From positions 1 to 14,044 of the forward strand of contig JANNMM010000157.1 of assembly GCA_031397915.1 (NCBI GenBank): a stretch of 14,044 nt of DNA, written 5' to 3'. Origin of the DNA: JANYCG01 sp031397915 (GTDB taxonomy: Bacteria > Pseudomonadota > Gammaproteobacteria > Burkholderiales > Burkholderiaceae_C). Each line of letters starts with the position of its first letter. The stretch's first letter is position 1. The translations under genes were made by a program, and so were the position numbers. Of this stretch, positions 1 to 6,783 are shown one piece after another. The notes beneath the pieces are model-generated. The model saw only the letters and a program-made list of their open reading frames with translations, was not told the DNA's origin and did not search any database.

Positions 1-1
1 T

Positions 2-1297
2 TTGGCATTGAGCAGCGCCCAAAAGGCTTTTGAAAGCTGGCGCAAAACCTCACCACTGGAACGCAGCAAAGTTTTGCGCAAAGTCGCTGAATTAGCCCGT
101 GCCCGTGCGCAAGACATCGGTCGCAACATGACGATGGACCAGGGCAAACCGCTGGCCGAGTCGGTGCTGGAGGTCAATTTCTGTGCCGAACACGCCGAAT
201 GGCACGCCGAAGAATGCCGCCGCATTTATGGCCGCGTGATCCCCGCGCGCCTGGACGGTGTGCGTCAAATGGTGCTGCGCGAGCCGGTGGGCGTCGTCGC
301 CGCTTTTTCGCCCTGGAACTTTCCCTTCAACCAGGCGATCCGCAAACTCAGCGCGGCGCTGGGTGCGGGTTGCACCGTCATCCTGAAAGGTCCGGAAGAC
401 ACGCCCAGCGCCGTGGTGGCCCTGGCGCAGCTGTTTCACGACGCAGGCCTGCCCGCCGGTTGCCTGAATTTGGTTTGGGGCGTGCCGCATGAAATCTCCG
501 ACTACCTGCTGGAGTCGCCCATTGTGCGCAAAATCACCTTCACCGGCTCAGTGCCCGTAGGCAAGATGCTGGCCGCGAAAGCCGCCAGTTTGATGAAACG
601 AAGCACCATGGAATTGGGTGGCCAAGCGCCCGTCATCATTTGCGACGACGCGGATGTGGCACAGGCGTCCACGCTCTTGGTAGCGTCCAAGTTTCGCAAT
701 GCCGGCCAAGTGTGTATTTCGCCCACCCGTTTTTATGTGCAAGAAGGCATTTACGACAAATTTGTGGCCGAATTCGTCGCCAAGACCAAGGCTTTGAAAG
801 TCGGCAACGGCTTGGCTGAAGGCACCCAAATGGGCCCCTTGGCGCAGGCTCGCCGCGTAACGGCCGTCGGCAGTTTCATCGAAGACGCGCAAAGCCTCGG
901 CGCACAGGTATTGACAGGCGGCGCGCCGATGCCAGGCGACGGCAATTTTTATGCCCCGACGATTTTGGCCAACTTGGCCGACAACAGCCGCATCCTGACC
1001 GAAGAGCCCTTTGGCCCGGTGGCCGGCCTGTTGCGCTTCAAAAACCTGGATGACGCCCTGAAACAAGCCAACAGCCTGCCTTTTGGCCTGGCCAGCTACG
1101 CATTCACCACGTCCACTAAAAACGCCAATCAGATCGCCAACGGGTTGCAGGCCGGCATGGTGTCGATCAACCACATCGGGCTGGCGCTGGCCGAAACGCC
1201 GTTTGGCGGCATCAAAGACAGCGGTTATGGCAGCGAGGGCGGCACAGAAACTTTTGATGGGTACCTGAACACCAAGTTTGTGACCCAGCTCAATTGA
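2..1297 (+). CDS. NAD(P)-dependent aldehyde dehydrogenase, 5' end outside window
   Basis: Oxidises an aldehyde to its carboxylic acid with NAD(P)+ in the cytoplasm. The visible 431 residues carry the aldehyde dehydrogenase core: the Asn motif FSPWNFPF (N106 in visible numbering), Lys129 and Glu132 in LKGPEDTP for cofactor binding, the FTGS loop near 180, the general base Glu204 in MELGGQAP, and the nucleophile Cys238 in NAGQVCIS. The family is usually about 480 residues, so roughly 50 N-terminal residues lie upstream. The TTG at position 2 is therefore an internal Leu codon, not a start. Spacing of the motifs and the overall match recall the succinate-semialdehyde dehydrogenase subfamily, but the GPE in place of the usual KPA-type stretch means the substrate cannot be named. 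The next gene begins 12 bases after the stop, so it heads or continues a catabolic operon with the hydrolase and CoA-transferase. Confidence 0.93.
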   Translation: MALSSAQKAFESWRKTSPLERSKVLRKVAELARARAQDIGRNMTMDQGKPLAESVLEVNFCAEHAEWHAEECRRIYGRVIPARLDGVRQMVLREPVGVVAAFSPWNFPFNQAIRKLSAALGAGCTVILKGPEDTPSAVVALAQLFHDAGLPAGCLNLVWGVPHEISDYLLESPIVRKITFTGSVPVGKMLAAKAASLMKRSTMELGGQAPVIICDDADVAQASTLLVASKFRNAGQVCISPTRFYVQEGIYDKFVAEFVAKTKALKVGNGLAEGTQMGPLAQARRVTAVGSFIEDAQSLGAQVLTGGAPMPGDGNFYAPTILANLADNSRILTEEPFGPVAGLLRFKNLDDALKQANSLPFGLASYAFTTSTKNANQIANGLQAGMVSINHIGLALAETPFGGIKDSGYGSEGGTETFDGYLNTKFVTQLN

Positions 1298-1309
1298 TCG
1301 CAGCAAGCT

Positions 1310-2122
1310 GTGGCATTTGTTGACAACGGCCGGGCCCGCATCCATTGGAGCGCCGTGGGCAAGGGCCCGCCTCTGCTGCTGGTGATGGGCCTGGGCTGTA
1401 GCTCGGCCATGTGGTTCCGTCTGGCGCCGCTCCTGGCGCGGGATTTTCGCGTCATCCTGATGGACAACCGCGGCATGGGCCAAACCACCGTGCCACAGGC
1501 TGTGGTGCATCGCGTGCCCGACATGGCCAGCGACATCGCCGCCGTGATGGACGCCGCATGCGAGGCCACCTGCCACGTGGTAGGCCTCTCGATGGGCGGC
1601 ATGATCGCGCAGGAATTCGCTGTGTCGCAACCCAAACGCTTGCGCTCACTCACGCTGATGGCCACCAATTGCGGCAGCCTCCATTCTGTGCTGGCACAGC
1701 GCGAGGTTTGGCAACTGCTGTTCAATAAATCGAGGGTGTCGGTCGAGGAAGCGCTCGCGCAGATGCGCCCGCACACCTATGCCGCCAGCACAGACGCCAG
1801 CCTGATCGAGGAAGACCACCTGGTGCGCATCGCCGACCACCCCGCCAAACGCGACTACGAAGCGCAGTTGTACGGCTTGATCGGCTGGTCGTCCTTTTCC
1901 AGGCTGTCGCGCATCCAGTGCCCCACCCTGGTGATGCACGGGCAAGAAGACGCGTTGATTCCGCCACAAAACGGCCGTATCCTGGCAGACCACATCCCCA
2001 AGGCGCAACTGGTCGAGTTGAAGAACGCCAGCCACTGGTTGCACAGCGACCAGCCCAAGCGCTGCGCGCAGGAGATCCGGAAATTCTTGCGCGAAGCCGA
2101 AGACGTGAAACCGATTGCCTAA
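1310..2122 (+). CDS. alpha/beta-fold hydrolase
   Basis: A 270-residue cytoplasmic serine hydrolase of the lactonase/esterase type (the 3-oxoadipate enol-lactonase-like branch is the nearest general match). The catalytic triad is visible: nucleophile Ser94 in GLSMGG, Asp214 in GQEDALIPP, and His242 in NASHW. An oxyanion-hole region is near MGLGCS (26-31), and DNRGMG at 52-57 is the conserved turn after strand 4. Length is normal for the family and no signal peptide is seen. The GTG at 1310 is the only reasonable start, since the next Met is already inside the first beta-strand region. It lies between the aldehyde dehydrogenase (12-base gap) and the CoA-transferase (no real gap), so it is almost surely cotranscribed. 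In this context it would open a lactone or ester, or hydrolyse a ring-cleavage product. The actual substrate cannot be read from sequence. Confidence 0.9.
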   Translation: MAFVDNGRARIHWSAVGKGPPLLLVMGLGCSSAMWFRLAPLLARDFRVILMDNRGMGQTTVPQAVVHRVPDMASDIAAVMDAACEATCHVVGLSMGGMIAQEFAVSQPKRLRSLTLMATNCGSLHSVLAQREVWQLLFNKSRVSVEEALAQMRPHTYAASTDASLIEEDHLVRIADHPAKRDYEAQLYGLIGWSSFSRLSRIQCPTLVMHGQEDALIPPQNGRILADHIPKAQLVELKNASHWLHSDQPKRCAQEIRKFLREAEDVKPIA

Positions 2123-2129
2123 TACCCCC

Positions 2130-3275
2130 ATGATCCCCAACACCGGCAGCTTGCAAGGCATCCAAGTCATCGACCTCTCACGTGTGCTGGGTGGCCCCTA
2201 TTGCACACAAATTTTGGGCGACCACGGTGCCGACGTGCTCAAGATCGAGCCGCCTCAAAGTGACGAAACCCGCGGTTGGGGCCCGCCGTTCAAAGATGGC
2301 GTTTCGTCGTATTTCACCGGATTGAACCGCAACAAGACCGGTCGCGTGATGGACCTCACCCAGCCCGCCCAGCGTGAAGAATTGTTGGCGCTTCTGGCCA
2401 ACGCCGACGTGCTGGTCGAAAACTTCAAAACCGGCACGCTGGAGAAGTGGGGCCTGGGTTTTGATGTGTTGCATGCCAAGTTCCCACGTTTGGTGCATTG
2501 CCGTGTCAGTGGTTATGGTGCAGACGGCCCGCTGGGCGGCTTGCCGGGTTATGACGCGGCCATCCAGGCGCTTTCGGGCATCATGAGCGTGAACGGGGAA
2601 GCAGGGGGCGACGCGCTGCGCGTGGGCCTGCCGGTGGTAGACATGGTCACGGGGCTGAACGCAGCGCTGGGCATCATGTTTGCGCTCAACGAGCGGCAAA
2701 TTAGCGGCCTGGGGCAATTTGTCGAAGCGGCCTTGTACGACTGCGGCATCTCGCTCTTGCACCCGCATGCGGCCAACCACCTGATGGACGGGCGCACACC
2801 CCGACGCAGCGGCAACGCGCACCCCAACATTTACCCCTACGACACCTTCGCCACACAAACCGAGCCGATCTTCCTGGCTGTTGGCAACGACAAACAATTC
2901 GCCAGCCTGTGTGCTGTCCTCGGCGTGGACGTACTGGCCATCGACCCGCTTTTTTTGACCAATGCCCAGCGTTCGGTCAATCGCGCCGCGCTCAAGCAAA
3001 GGCTCGAAGCGGCGCAGCAACACATGGCCTGCGCTGACCTGTCGGCACAGCTCAACGCAAAAGGCGTGCCCAACGCCCCCATTCTGGATGTGGCTCAGTC
3101 ACTTGCCCACCCACACACCGCTCACCGCGACATGGTGGTGAAAAAAACCTTTGGTGACGGCTCAGGCGCCCGCGACTACAGCGGCATCGGCTCCCCGATC
3201 AAGCTCAGCCGCACACCGGCGAGTTACCGGCTCCCGCCACCCATCTTCCCTGTCGTAAAAGACCATTTAGACTGA
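2130..3275 (+). CDS. CaiB/BaiF class III CoA-transferase
   Basis: Transfers CoA from a donor thioester to a carboxylic acid, activating it for beta-oxidation-like breakdown. The protein has the family N-terminus (GIQVIDLSRVLGGPYCTQILGDHGADVLKIE), a GWGPPF segment, the LNRNKTG stretch, and the ENFKTGTLEKWGLG block. The conserved Asp that forms the acyl anhydride intermediate is in GLPVVDMVTGLNAALG (Asp171 from this start). About 381 residues is the usual length. An in-frame TTG at 2115 overlaps the hydrolase stop and would add five residues. I prefer the ATG at 2130 because it sits just ahead of the conserved fold, but neither has a clear Shine-Dalgarno, so translation may be coupled to the hydrolase. 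It is the last gene of the left catabolic operon and is followed by an AT-rich island. The acid substrate is not identifiable. Confidence 0.92.
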   Translation: MIPNTGSLQGIQVIDLSRVLGGPYCTQILGDHGADVLKIEPPQSDETRGWGPPFKDGVSSYFTGLNRNKTGRVMDLTQPAQREELLALLANADVLVENFKTGTLEKWGLGFDVLHAKFPRLVHCRVSGYGADGPLGGLPGYDAAIQALSGIMSVNGEAGGDALRVGLPVVDMVTGLNAALGIMFALNERQISGLGQFVEAALYDCGISLLHPHAANHLMDGRTPRRSGNAHPNIYPYDTFATQTEPIFLAVGNDKQFASLCAVLGVDVLAIDPLFLTNAQRSVNRAALKQRLEAAQQHMACADLSAQLNAKGVPNAPILDVAQSLAHPHTAHRDMVVKKTFGDGSGARDYSGIGSPIKLSRTPASYRLPPPIFPVVKDHLD

Positions 3276-3297
3276 ATATTTTTCACTAAAATTACAT

Positions 3298-3323
3298 TGA
3301 CTAATAGTATTAGATACTAGTCA
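3298..3323. repeat. Dyad TGACTA/TAGTCA with nested TAGTAT/ATACTA
   Basis: TGACTA at 3298-3303 is the exact reverse complement of TAGTCA at 3318-3323. An inner pair TAGTAT (3305-3310) and ATACTA (3314-3319) overlaps the right outer arm, so the two pairings are alternatives. It lies about 25 bases after the CoA-transferase stop. There is no T run, so it is not a classic intrinsic terminator. It could be a protein-binding site or an mRNA 3'-end structure. Confidence 0.35.
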
Positions 3324-3349
3324 CATAATTGTTTAGTTTAAAGCTATTA

Positions 3350-3371
3350 AATGAACAATTATTTGTTCATT
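3350..3371. repeat. Perfect 9-base inverted repeat, candidate operator (site A)
   Basis: AATGAACAA at 3350-3358 and TTGTTCATT at 3363-3371 are exact reverse complements separated by TTAT. The symmetric 22-base shape fits a dimeric repressor site. It sits in the AT-rich island about 310 bases before the copper-protein start and overlaps the upstream part of a possible promoter. A related imperfect palindrome occurs at 10132-10160. No regulator gene is present in the window to pair with it, so the binding protein is unknown. Confidence 0.5.
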
Positions 3372-3397
3372 AATTTACACAATAATTATTTTAAAAT
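3369..3397 (+). promoter_or_regulatory. Possible promoter for the copper protein operon
   Basis: TAAAAT at 3392-3397 is a good -10-like hexamer. The position 17 bases upstream holds ATTAAT (3369-3374), a poor -35 that overlaps the right arm of the site A palindrome. A start near 3404 would give a leader of nearly 280 bases. In an AT-rich stretch such hexamers arise easily, so this is only a suggestion. Confidence 0.25.
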
Positions 3398-3415
3398 CGC
3401 TACTTAACGGAATTT

Positions 3416-3485
3416 AAGCTGACCGTCAAACGGCGCCGCTCGGGGCGAAGGCATGTCCCCGCCTGAGGTGGTGGGTCGGTTTTTT
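3416..3485 (+). other. Terminator-like or leader RNA fold ahead of the copper protein gene
   Basis: Positions 3416-3424 (AAGCTGACC) can pair with 3474-3482 (GGTCGGTTT) through nine base pairs, two of them G-U. Inside, CGGGG (3441-3445) pairs with CCCCG (3457-3461), and CGGCGCCG at 3431-3438 is self-complementary. Six Ts at 3480-3485 close the element, the rightmost of them overlapping the stem. It could be a late terminator for the CoA-transferase operon or an attenuator/riboswitch-like element in the leader of the copper protein operon. I compared it by eye with the c-di-GMP-I riboswitch pattern and do not see a match. Confidence 0.35.
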
Positions 3486-3682
3486 CGCGCCACTGCGAAT
3501 CCGCGTTCGGCAAGAGGCGATTTGCTGAATTGACGGCAAACCCCCAAGGCCTGAGGAACTGTTTAACATGGCAGCCAGTCTGGTCAGTGTCGCCCTGCCC
3601 ATCTGCAGTGCCGTCGCGCAAGGCCATATTGCCAATACTGGAGTTTCGGGTCTTCCACATGCCAATCAATCGGGTTAACGCG

Positions 3683-4339
3683 ATGTCATCAGCAGCGCCA
3701 ACGCCTTCGGCCAAGGCGTATTCCAAAAGGCGGCTGGCTTTGTGGGCGCTCTGCGCCTGGGCCCTGCTGTCGGGCCAATCATTGGCTGCCAACCTGCAAG
3801 TCCAGGTGCAAGACGCCGCTGGCAAAGTCTTGCAAGACGCGGTGGTGTTTCTTGAATCGACTGACGCCAGGAGGGCTCGCGCAGCGGGCAAACCGCTCGC
3901 AGGCGTCGAGATGGCGCAGGTGGCCAAGCAGTTTGACCCACAGGTGCTGGTGGTGCCGTTGGGCACATCGGTGCAGTTTCCCAACCGCGACTCGGTTCGC
4001 CACCACGTGTATTCATTTTCAGCTGCCAAAAATTTTGAGCTCAAGCTGTACATTGGCACCCCAGCCAACCCGGTGGTTTTTGACAAGACCGGCGTTGCCG
4101 TGTTGGGCTGCAACATCCACGACAGCATGGTCGGCTGGGTGGTCGTGGTGGACACACCTTACTACGGCCGCAGCGCGGCGACAGGCCGGGTGGCCCTGCC
4201 CAACGTGCCGGCCGGCGCCTACCGCCTTCGCGCCTGGCACCCTGCCATGCCAGTGGGCGCTGCGGCGCTCGACCAGGCCCTGACCGTGGACGCCAACGAC
4301 GCCAGCCTCACCGTAAAACTGACGGGCGTAGCGCCTTGA
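3683..4339 (+). CDS. Exported amicyanin-type copper (cupredoxin-like) protein, 'methylamine utilization protein' family
   Basis: A periplasmic redox-type protein of 218 residues. The n-region (KAYSKRR) and hydrophobic stretch (LALWALCAWALLS, about 18-30) end in SLAA, a plausible signal-peptidase site near 36. A likely type 1 copper site is visible: His107/His108 in RHHVYSF, then Cys143-X2-His146-X2-Met149 in GCNIHDSM. The C-X2-H-X2-M spacing is that of amicyanin. Residues about 165-218 (ATGRVALPNVPAGAYRLRAW) look like a small carboxypeptidase-regulatory, Ig-like domain. Databases often call such proteins methylamine utilization proteins, but no mau genes are nearby, so that name says little about function here. 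Start: ATG 3683 puts the signal peptide at the N-terminus. ATG 3659 is possible, and the open frame back to 3530 lacks any signal logic. Its stop overlaps the start of the GGDEF/EAL gene, so the two are translationally coupled. Confidence 0.82.
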   Translation: MSSAAPTPSAKAYSKRRLALWALCAWALLSGQSLAANLQVQVQDAAGKVLQDAVVFLESTDARRARAAGKPLAGVEMAQVAKQFDPQVLVVPLGTSVQFPNRDSVRHHVYSFSAAKNFELKLYIGTPANPVVFDKTGVAVLGCNIHDSMVGWVVVVDTPYYGRSAATGRVALPNVPAGAYRLRAWHPAMPVGAAALDQALTVDANDASLTVKLTGVAP

Positions 4340-6759
4340 GCCGGGCATTGTCATTGCCGCAATGGCGCCTGTCGGCCCGCATTGTTGCGCTGTCGCTGGG
4401 CCTGTTGTTGGTGGTACAGGCGGCGGTTTTCAGTGTGGTGCGTGCCGGCATTGAGCAAAGCGCGCGCGAGCAAATTGCCCAGGAACTGCAAGTGGGGGAA
4501 CGGGTTTGGCGGCGGTTGCTCGACCAAAACGCCCAGAAGTTGACACAGGGCGCCGCGTTGCTCGCACAGGACTTCGGATTCCGGTCGGCCGTGAGTTCGG
4601 GTGATCTGGACACCATCCGCTCGGTGCTGGACAACCAGGGCGCCCGCATTGGCGCCTCGTTCACAGCACTGATTGACAACCAGTTGGTGCTGAAGGCCAT
4701 GGGAGAACGCCGGGACGCCAAGGCCTTGTCGCCGCTGGTCGGGCAAATTGTCACTGCGCTGTGGCGCAATCCGAATGGCAACCAGATTGCGCTGGTGAAC
4801 CAGACGCCCTACCAGTTTGTGCTGGTTCCCATGCGGGCGCCAACGGTGATCGGTTATGTACTGATGGGTTTCCCGATTGGCCAGGCGCTGGTCGACGAAA
4901 TGCGGGCCTTGTCCGACATGCATGTGGCGCTGATCGACCCGAGCCGGCAGGGCGCGGGCAAGGTACTGGTGAGCACATTGCCTGCGGGCGCGTTGCGCGC
5001 CCTGCAGGCCAGCAGCGGCCAGGTCACCGAACTGAATGTTGACAACACCCGGCTGGTCGGGCGAAGCATCCAGCTGAGCGCAGGCGACACCGAGTTTCAG
5101 ACCGTGTTGTTGCGGTCCTTTGACGAGGTCGTCGCGCCATTTCGACAGGCCCAAGGTGCGCTGGCCTGGATCACCGCGCTGGGCGTAGTGTTGTTCGGCG
5201 TTGGCAGCATTTTTGTGGCCCGGCGCGTCACAACGCCCCTGCGTTCGCTCATCAGCGCCTCCGAAAAGCTCGGTCTGGGCGATTACGAAACACCGATGGA
5301 CCATACCAACCGCAAAGACGAGATCGGAGAACTCGCGGTAGCCTTCGACCAGATGCGGCTGAGCATTGGCAAACAGCAGGCGGAAATCCGCAACCTCGCT
5401 TACTGGGATCGATTGACCGGATTGCCCAACCGGGCGCGGTTTCGCGAGGCCTTGCAGCAAGCCATCGCCCGCGCGGGCGCACCTGTGAACCCGCAGCAGG
5501 CCGTCCAAAGCCCAAAGCCCATGGCCGTGTTGGTGCTCGACCTGGACCGGTTCAAACTCATCAACGACATCCTGGGCTACGCCTTTGGCGACAGTGTGCT
5601 TGAAGCGGTAGCCAAACGCCTGGCCGGCCTGGAACTGGGCGCCAAAGACCTCGTGGCGCGCCTGGGCGGCAATGAATTTGCCATCTTGCTGGTGGACAGC
5701 AATGCCGATCAGGCGCTGCGGGTGGCGAAACGCGTTGCCGGGTCGTTTGAGGACCCCCTGGCGTTTGCCGACCAGACCATCGACCTGAGCGCCGCCATAG
5801 GCATCGCCTGCTGGCCCAGCCATGCACGGGACGCCGACATGCTTTTGAGCCGCGCCGAAGTGGCGATGTATGCGGCCAAGAACCGCACCACCGGCATCCA
5901 GCAGTATGAACCCGCGCTGGATTCGGGCAGCACCCAGACGCTCTCCTTGCTCAGCGAGTTGCGCCACGCTGTGGGCCACCAGGAGTTGCGCGTCTACTTG
6001 CAACCCAAAATCACGCAATTGCATTCCAGCCCCAATGCCGCTGAAGCGCTGATCCGTTGGCAACACCCCACACGGGGTCTGGTCTCGCCGATGGACTTCA
6101 TCCCGTTCGCCGAACAGACCGGGTTCGTGCGCGAAGTGACGCTGTGGATCTTCAACGAGGTCGCCAGCCAGTGGCACGGGCTGCAAAGCCCGGGGCAGCT
6201 TTTTCAGGTTGCGGTGAACTTGTCCACACGCGACTTGCTGGACCTCGAGTTTCCGGCCCGTCTGGACGCTGTGTTGAGCCGCTACAACGTGCCAGCGGCC
6301 GGTTTGTGCCTGGAGATCACCGAAAGCGCCATCATGGACGATCCATTGCGTGCCGAGGCCACGCTCAACCGTCTGCACGAGCGCGGGTTCAAACTCTCCA
6401 TCGATGATTTCGGCACCGGTTATTCGTCGCTGGCCTACCTCAAGCGCCTGCCGGTCGACCAGCTCAAAATCGACAAATCGTTCGTGATGGCGATGGAGAA
6501 AGTGCCGGGTGACGCGATGATCGTGCGCTCCACAATTGACCTGGCGCACAACCTGGGCCTGGCAGTGGTTGCAGAAGGCGTGGAAAACGCCCTGATCTAC
6601 CATTCGCTTAAAAAACTCGGTTGCGACGAAGCGCAGGGATACTTCATCAGCAAACCGCTGCCGATCCACCTGTTCAAGGACTGGCGCATTCAGTGGAATG
6701 AGAACCTGGAACACAACCGGCGTCAATTCGGCCAGTCCGTGCCTATACCGCTGGCCTGA
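4336..6759 (+). CDS. Membrane GGDEF/EAL protein, probable c-di-GMP phosphodiesterase
   Basis: An 807-residue inner-membrane signalling enzyme. Order: TM1 (about 15-35), periplasmic Cache-like sensor region (about 40-270), TM2 (about 276-296), HAMP (about 297-348), GGDEF domain (about 355-525) and EAL domain (about 535-785). The cyclase signature is GGNEF (444-448) instead of GGDEF/GGEEF. The inhibitory-site Arg is also absent (GAKD at 435-438 where RxxD is expected), so cyclase activity is doubtful. The EAL domain keeps EALIRW (570-575), VNLS, LEITES, DDFGTGYSSL (690-699), LKID, VAEGVE and QGYFISKP, so c-di-GMP hydrolysis is likely, perhaps with the GGDEF domain acting as a GTP sensor. The start is the TTG at 4336, overlapping the copper protein stop by four bases (TTGA). 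No Shine-Dalgarno is seen, consistent with coupling. Starting much later would delete TM1. The coupling suggests that the sensor region reads a periplasmic state linked to the copper protein (inference). Confidence 0.92.
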   Translation: MSRALSLPQWRLSARIVALSLGLLLVVQAAVFSVVRAGIEQSAREQIAQELQVGERVWRRLLDQNAQKLTQGAALLAQDFGFRSAVSSGDLDTIRSVLDNQGARIGASFTALIDNQLVLKAMGERRDAKALSPLVGQIVTALWRNPNGNQIALVNQTPYQFVLVPMRAPTVIGYVLMGFPIGQALVDEMRALSDMHVALIDPSRQGAGKVLVSTLPAGALRALQASSGQVTELNVDNTRLVGRSIQLSAGDTEFQTVLLRSFDEVVAPFRQAQGALAWITALGVVLFGVGSIFVARRVTTPLRSLISASEKLGLGDYETPMDHTNRKDEIGELAVAFDQMRLSIGKQQAEIRNLAYWDRLTGLPNRARFREALQQAIARAGAPVNPQQAVQSPKPMAVLVLDLDRFKLINDILGYAFGDSVLEAVAKRLAGLELGAKDLVARLGGNEFAILLVDSNADQALRVAKRVAGSFEDPLAFADQTIDLSAAIGIACWPSHARDADMLLSRAEVAMYAAKNRTTGIQQYEPALDSGSTQTLSLLSELRHAVGHQELRVYLQPKITQLHSSPNAAEALIRWQHPTRGLVSPMDFIPFAEQTGFVREVTLWIFNEVASQWHGLQSPGQLFQVAVNLSTRDLLDLEFPARLDAVLSRYNVPAAGLCLEITESAIMDDPLRAEATLNRLHERGFKLSIDDFGTGYSSLAYLKRLPVDQLKIDKSFVMAMEKVPGDAMIVRSTIDLAHNLGLAVVAEGVENALIYHSLKKLGCDEAQGYFISKPLPIHLFKDWRIQWNENLEHNRRQFGQSVPIPLA

Positions 6760-6783
6760 CAGCGCCGGTTTCAGCGGCCCGCC

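Larger units (their letters stand above)
3276..3682. other. AT-rich island plus GC-rich leader between operons
   Basis: About 400 bases with no gene I can support. The first part (3276 to about 3410) is strikingly AT-rich against GC-rich flanks and holds two dyads (3298-3323 and 3350-3371) and a possible promoter. From about 3411 the composition switches to GC-rich and shows a large foldable segment ending in a T run (3416-3485). The rest (3486-3682) has short hairpins, for example TTTGC at 3521-3525 pairing with GCAAA at 3536-3540. An 8-base word GCCTGAGG occurs twice (3461-3468 and 3549-3556). Reading frames here are open only by chance. Confidence 0.6.

Noticed and set aside
548..1630. 360-residue minus-strand open frame over the aldehyde dehydrogenase and hydrolase
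   Set aside because: It is antisense to two real genes and its His/Gly/Arg-rich translation has no family resemblance.
3350..3371. Site A palindrome as an intrinsic terminator of the left operon
   Set aside because: The stem is AT-rich and no T run follows. A protein-binding site is the better reading.
3486..3600. c-di-GMP-I (GEMM) riboswitch suggested by a GGCAAACC-like word and the c-di-GMP gene downstream
   Set aside because: Only isolated words match. The paired P1/P2 architecture and tetraloop-receptor pattern could not be found by eye.
3530..3682. N-terminal extension of the copper protein back to TTG 3530
   Set aside because: It would bury the signal peptide behind about 50 unrelated residues. 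ATG 3683 (or 3659) gives a standard exported protein.
3683..4339. A true methylamine dehydrogenase (mau) locus
   Set aside because: The copper-site spacing fits amicyanin, but no mauA, mauB, mauG or related gene is present, so the family name is not evidence of methylamine metabolism.
4351..6726. 791-residue open frame antisense to the GGDEF/EAL gene
   Set aside because: The + strand frame encodes clear GGDEF and EAL domains. The antisense frame is the usual by-product of GC-rich codon usage, with a Gln/His-rich composition and no recognisable domain.
6760..6783. Bidirectional terminator between the convergent GGDEF/EAL and DUF4394 genes
   Set aside because: Only a 4-base GCCG/CGGC stem (6764-6767 with 6775-6778) and no T run on either strand.
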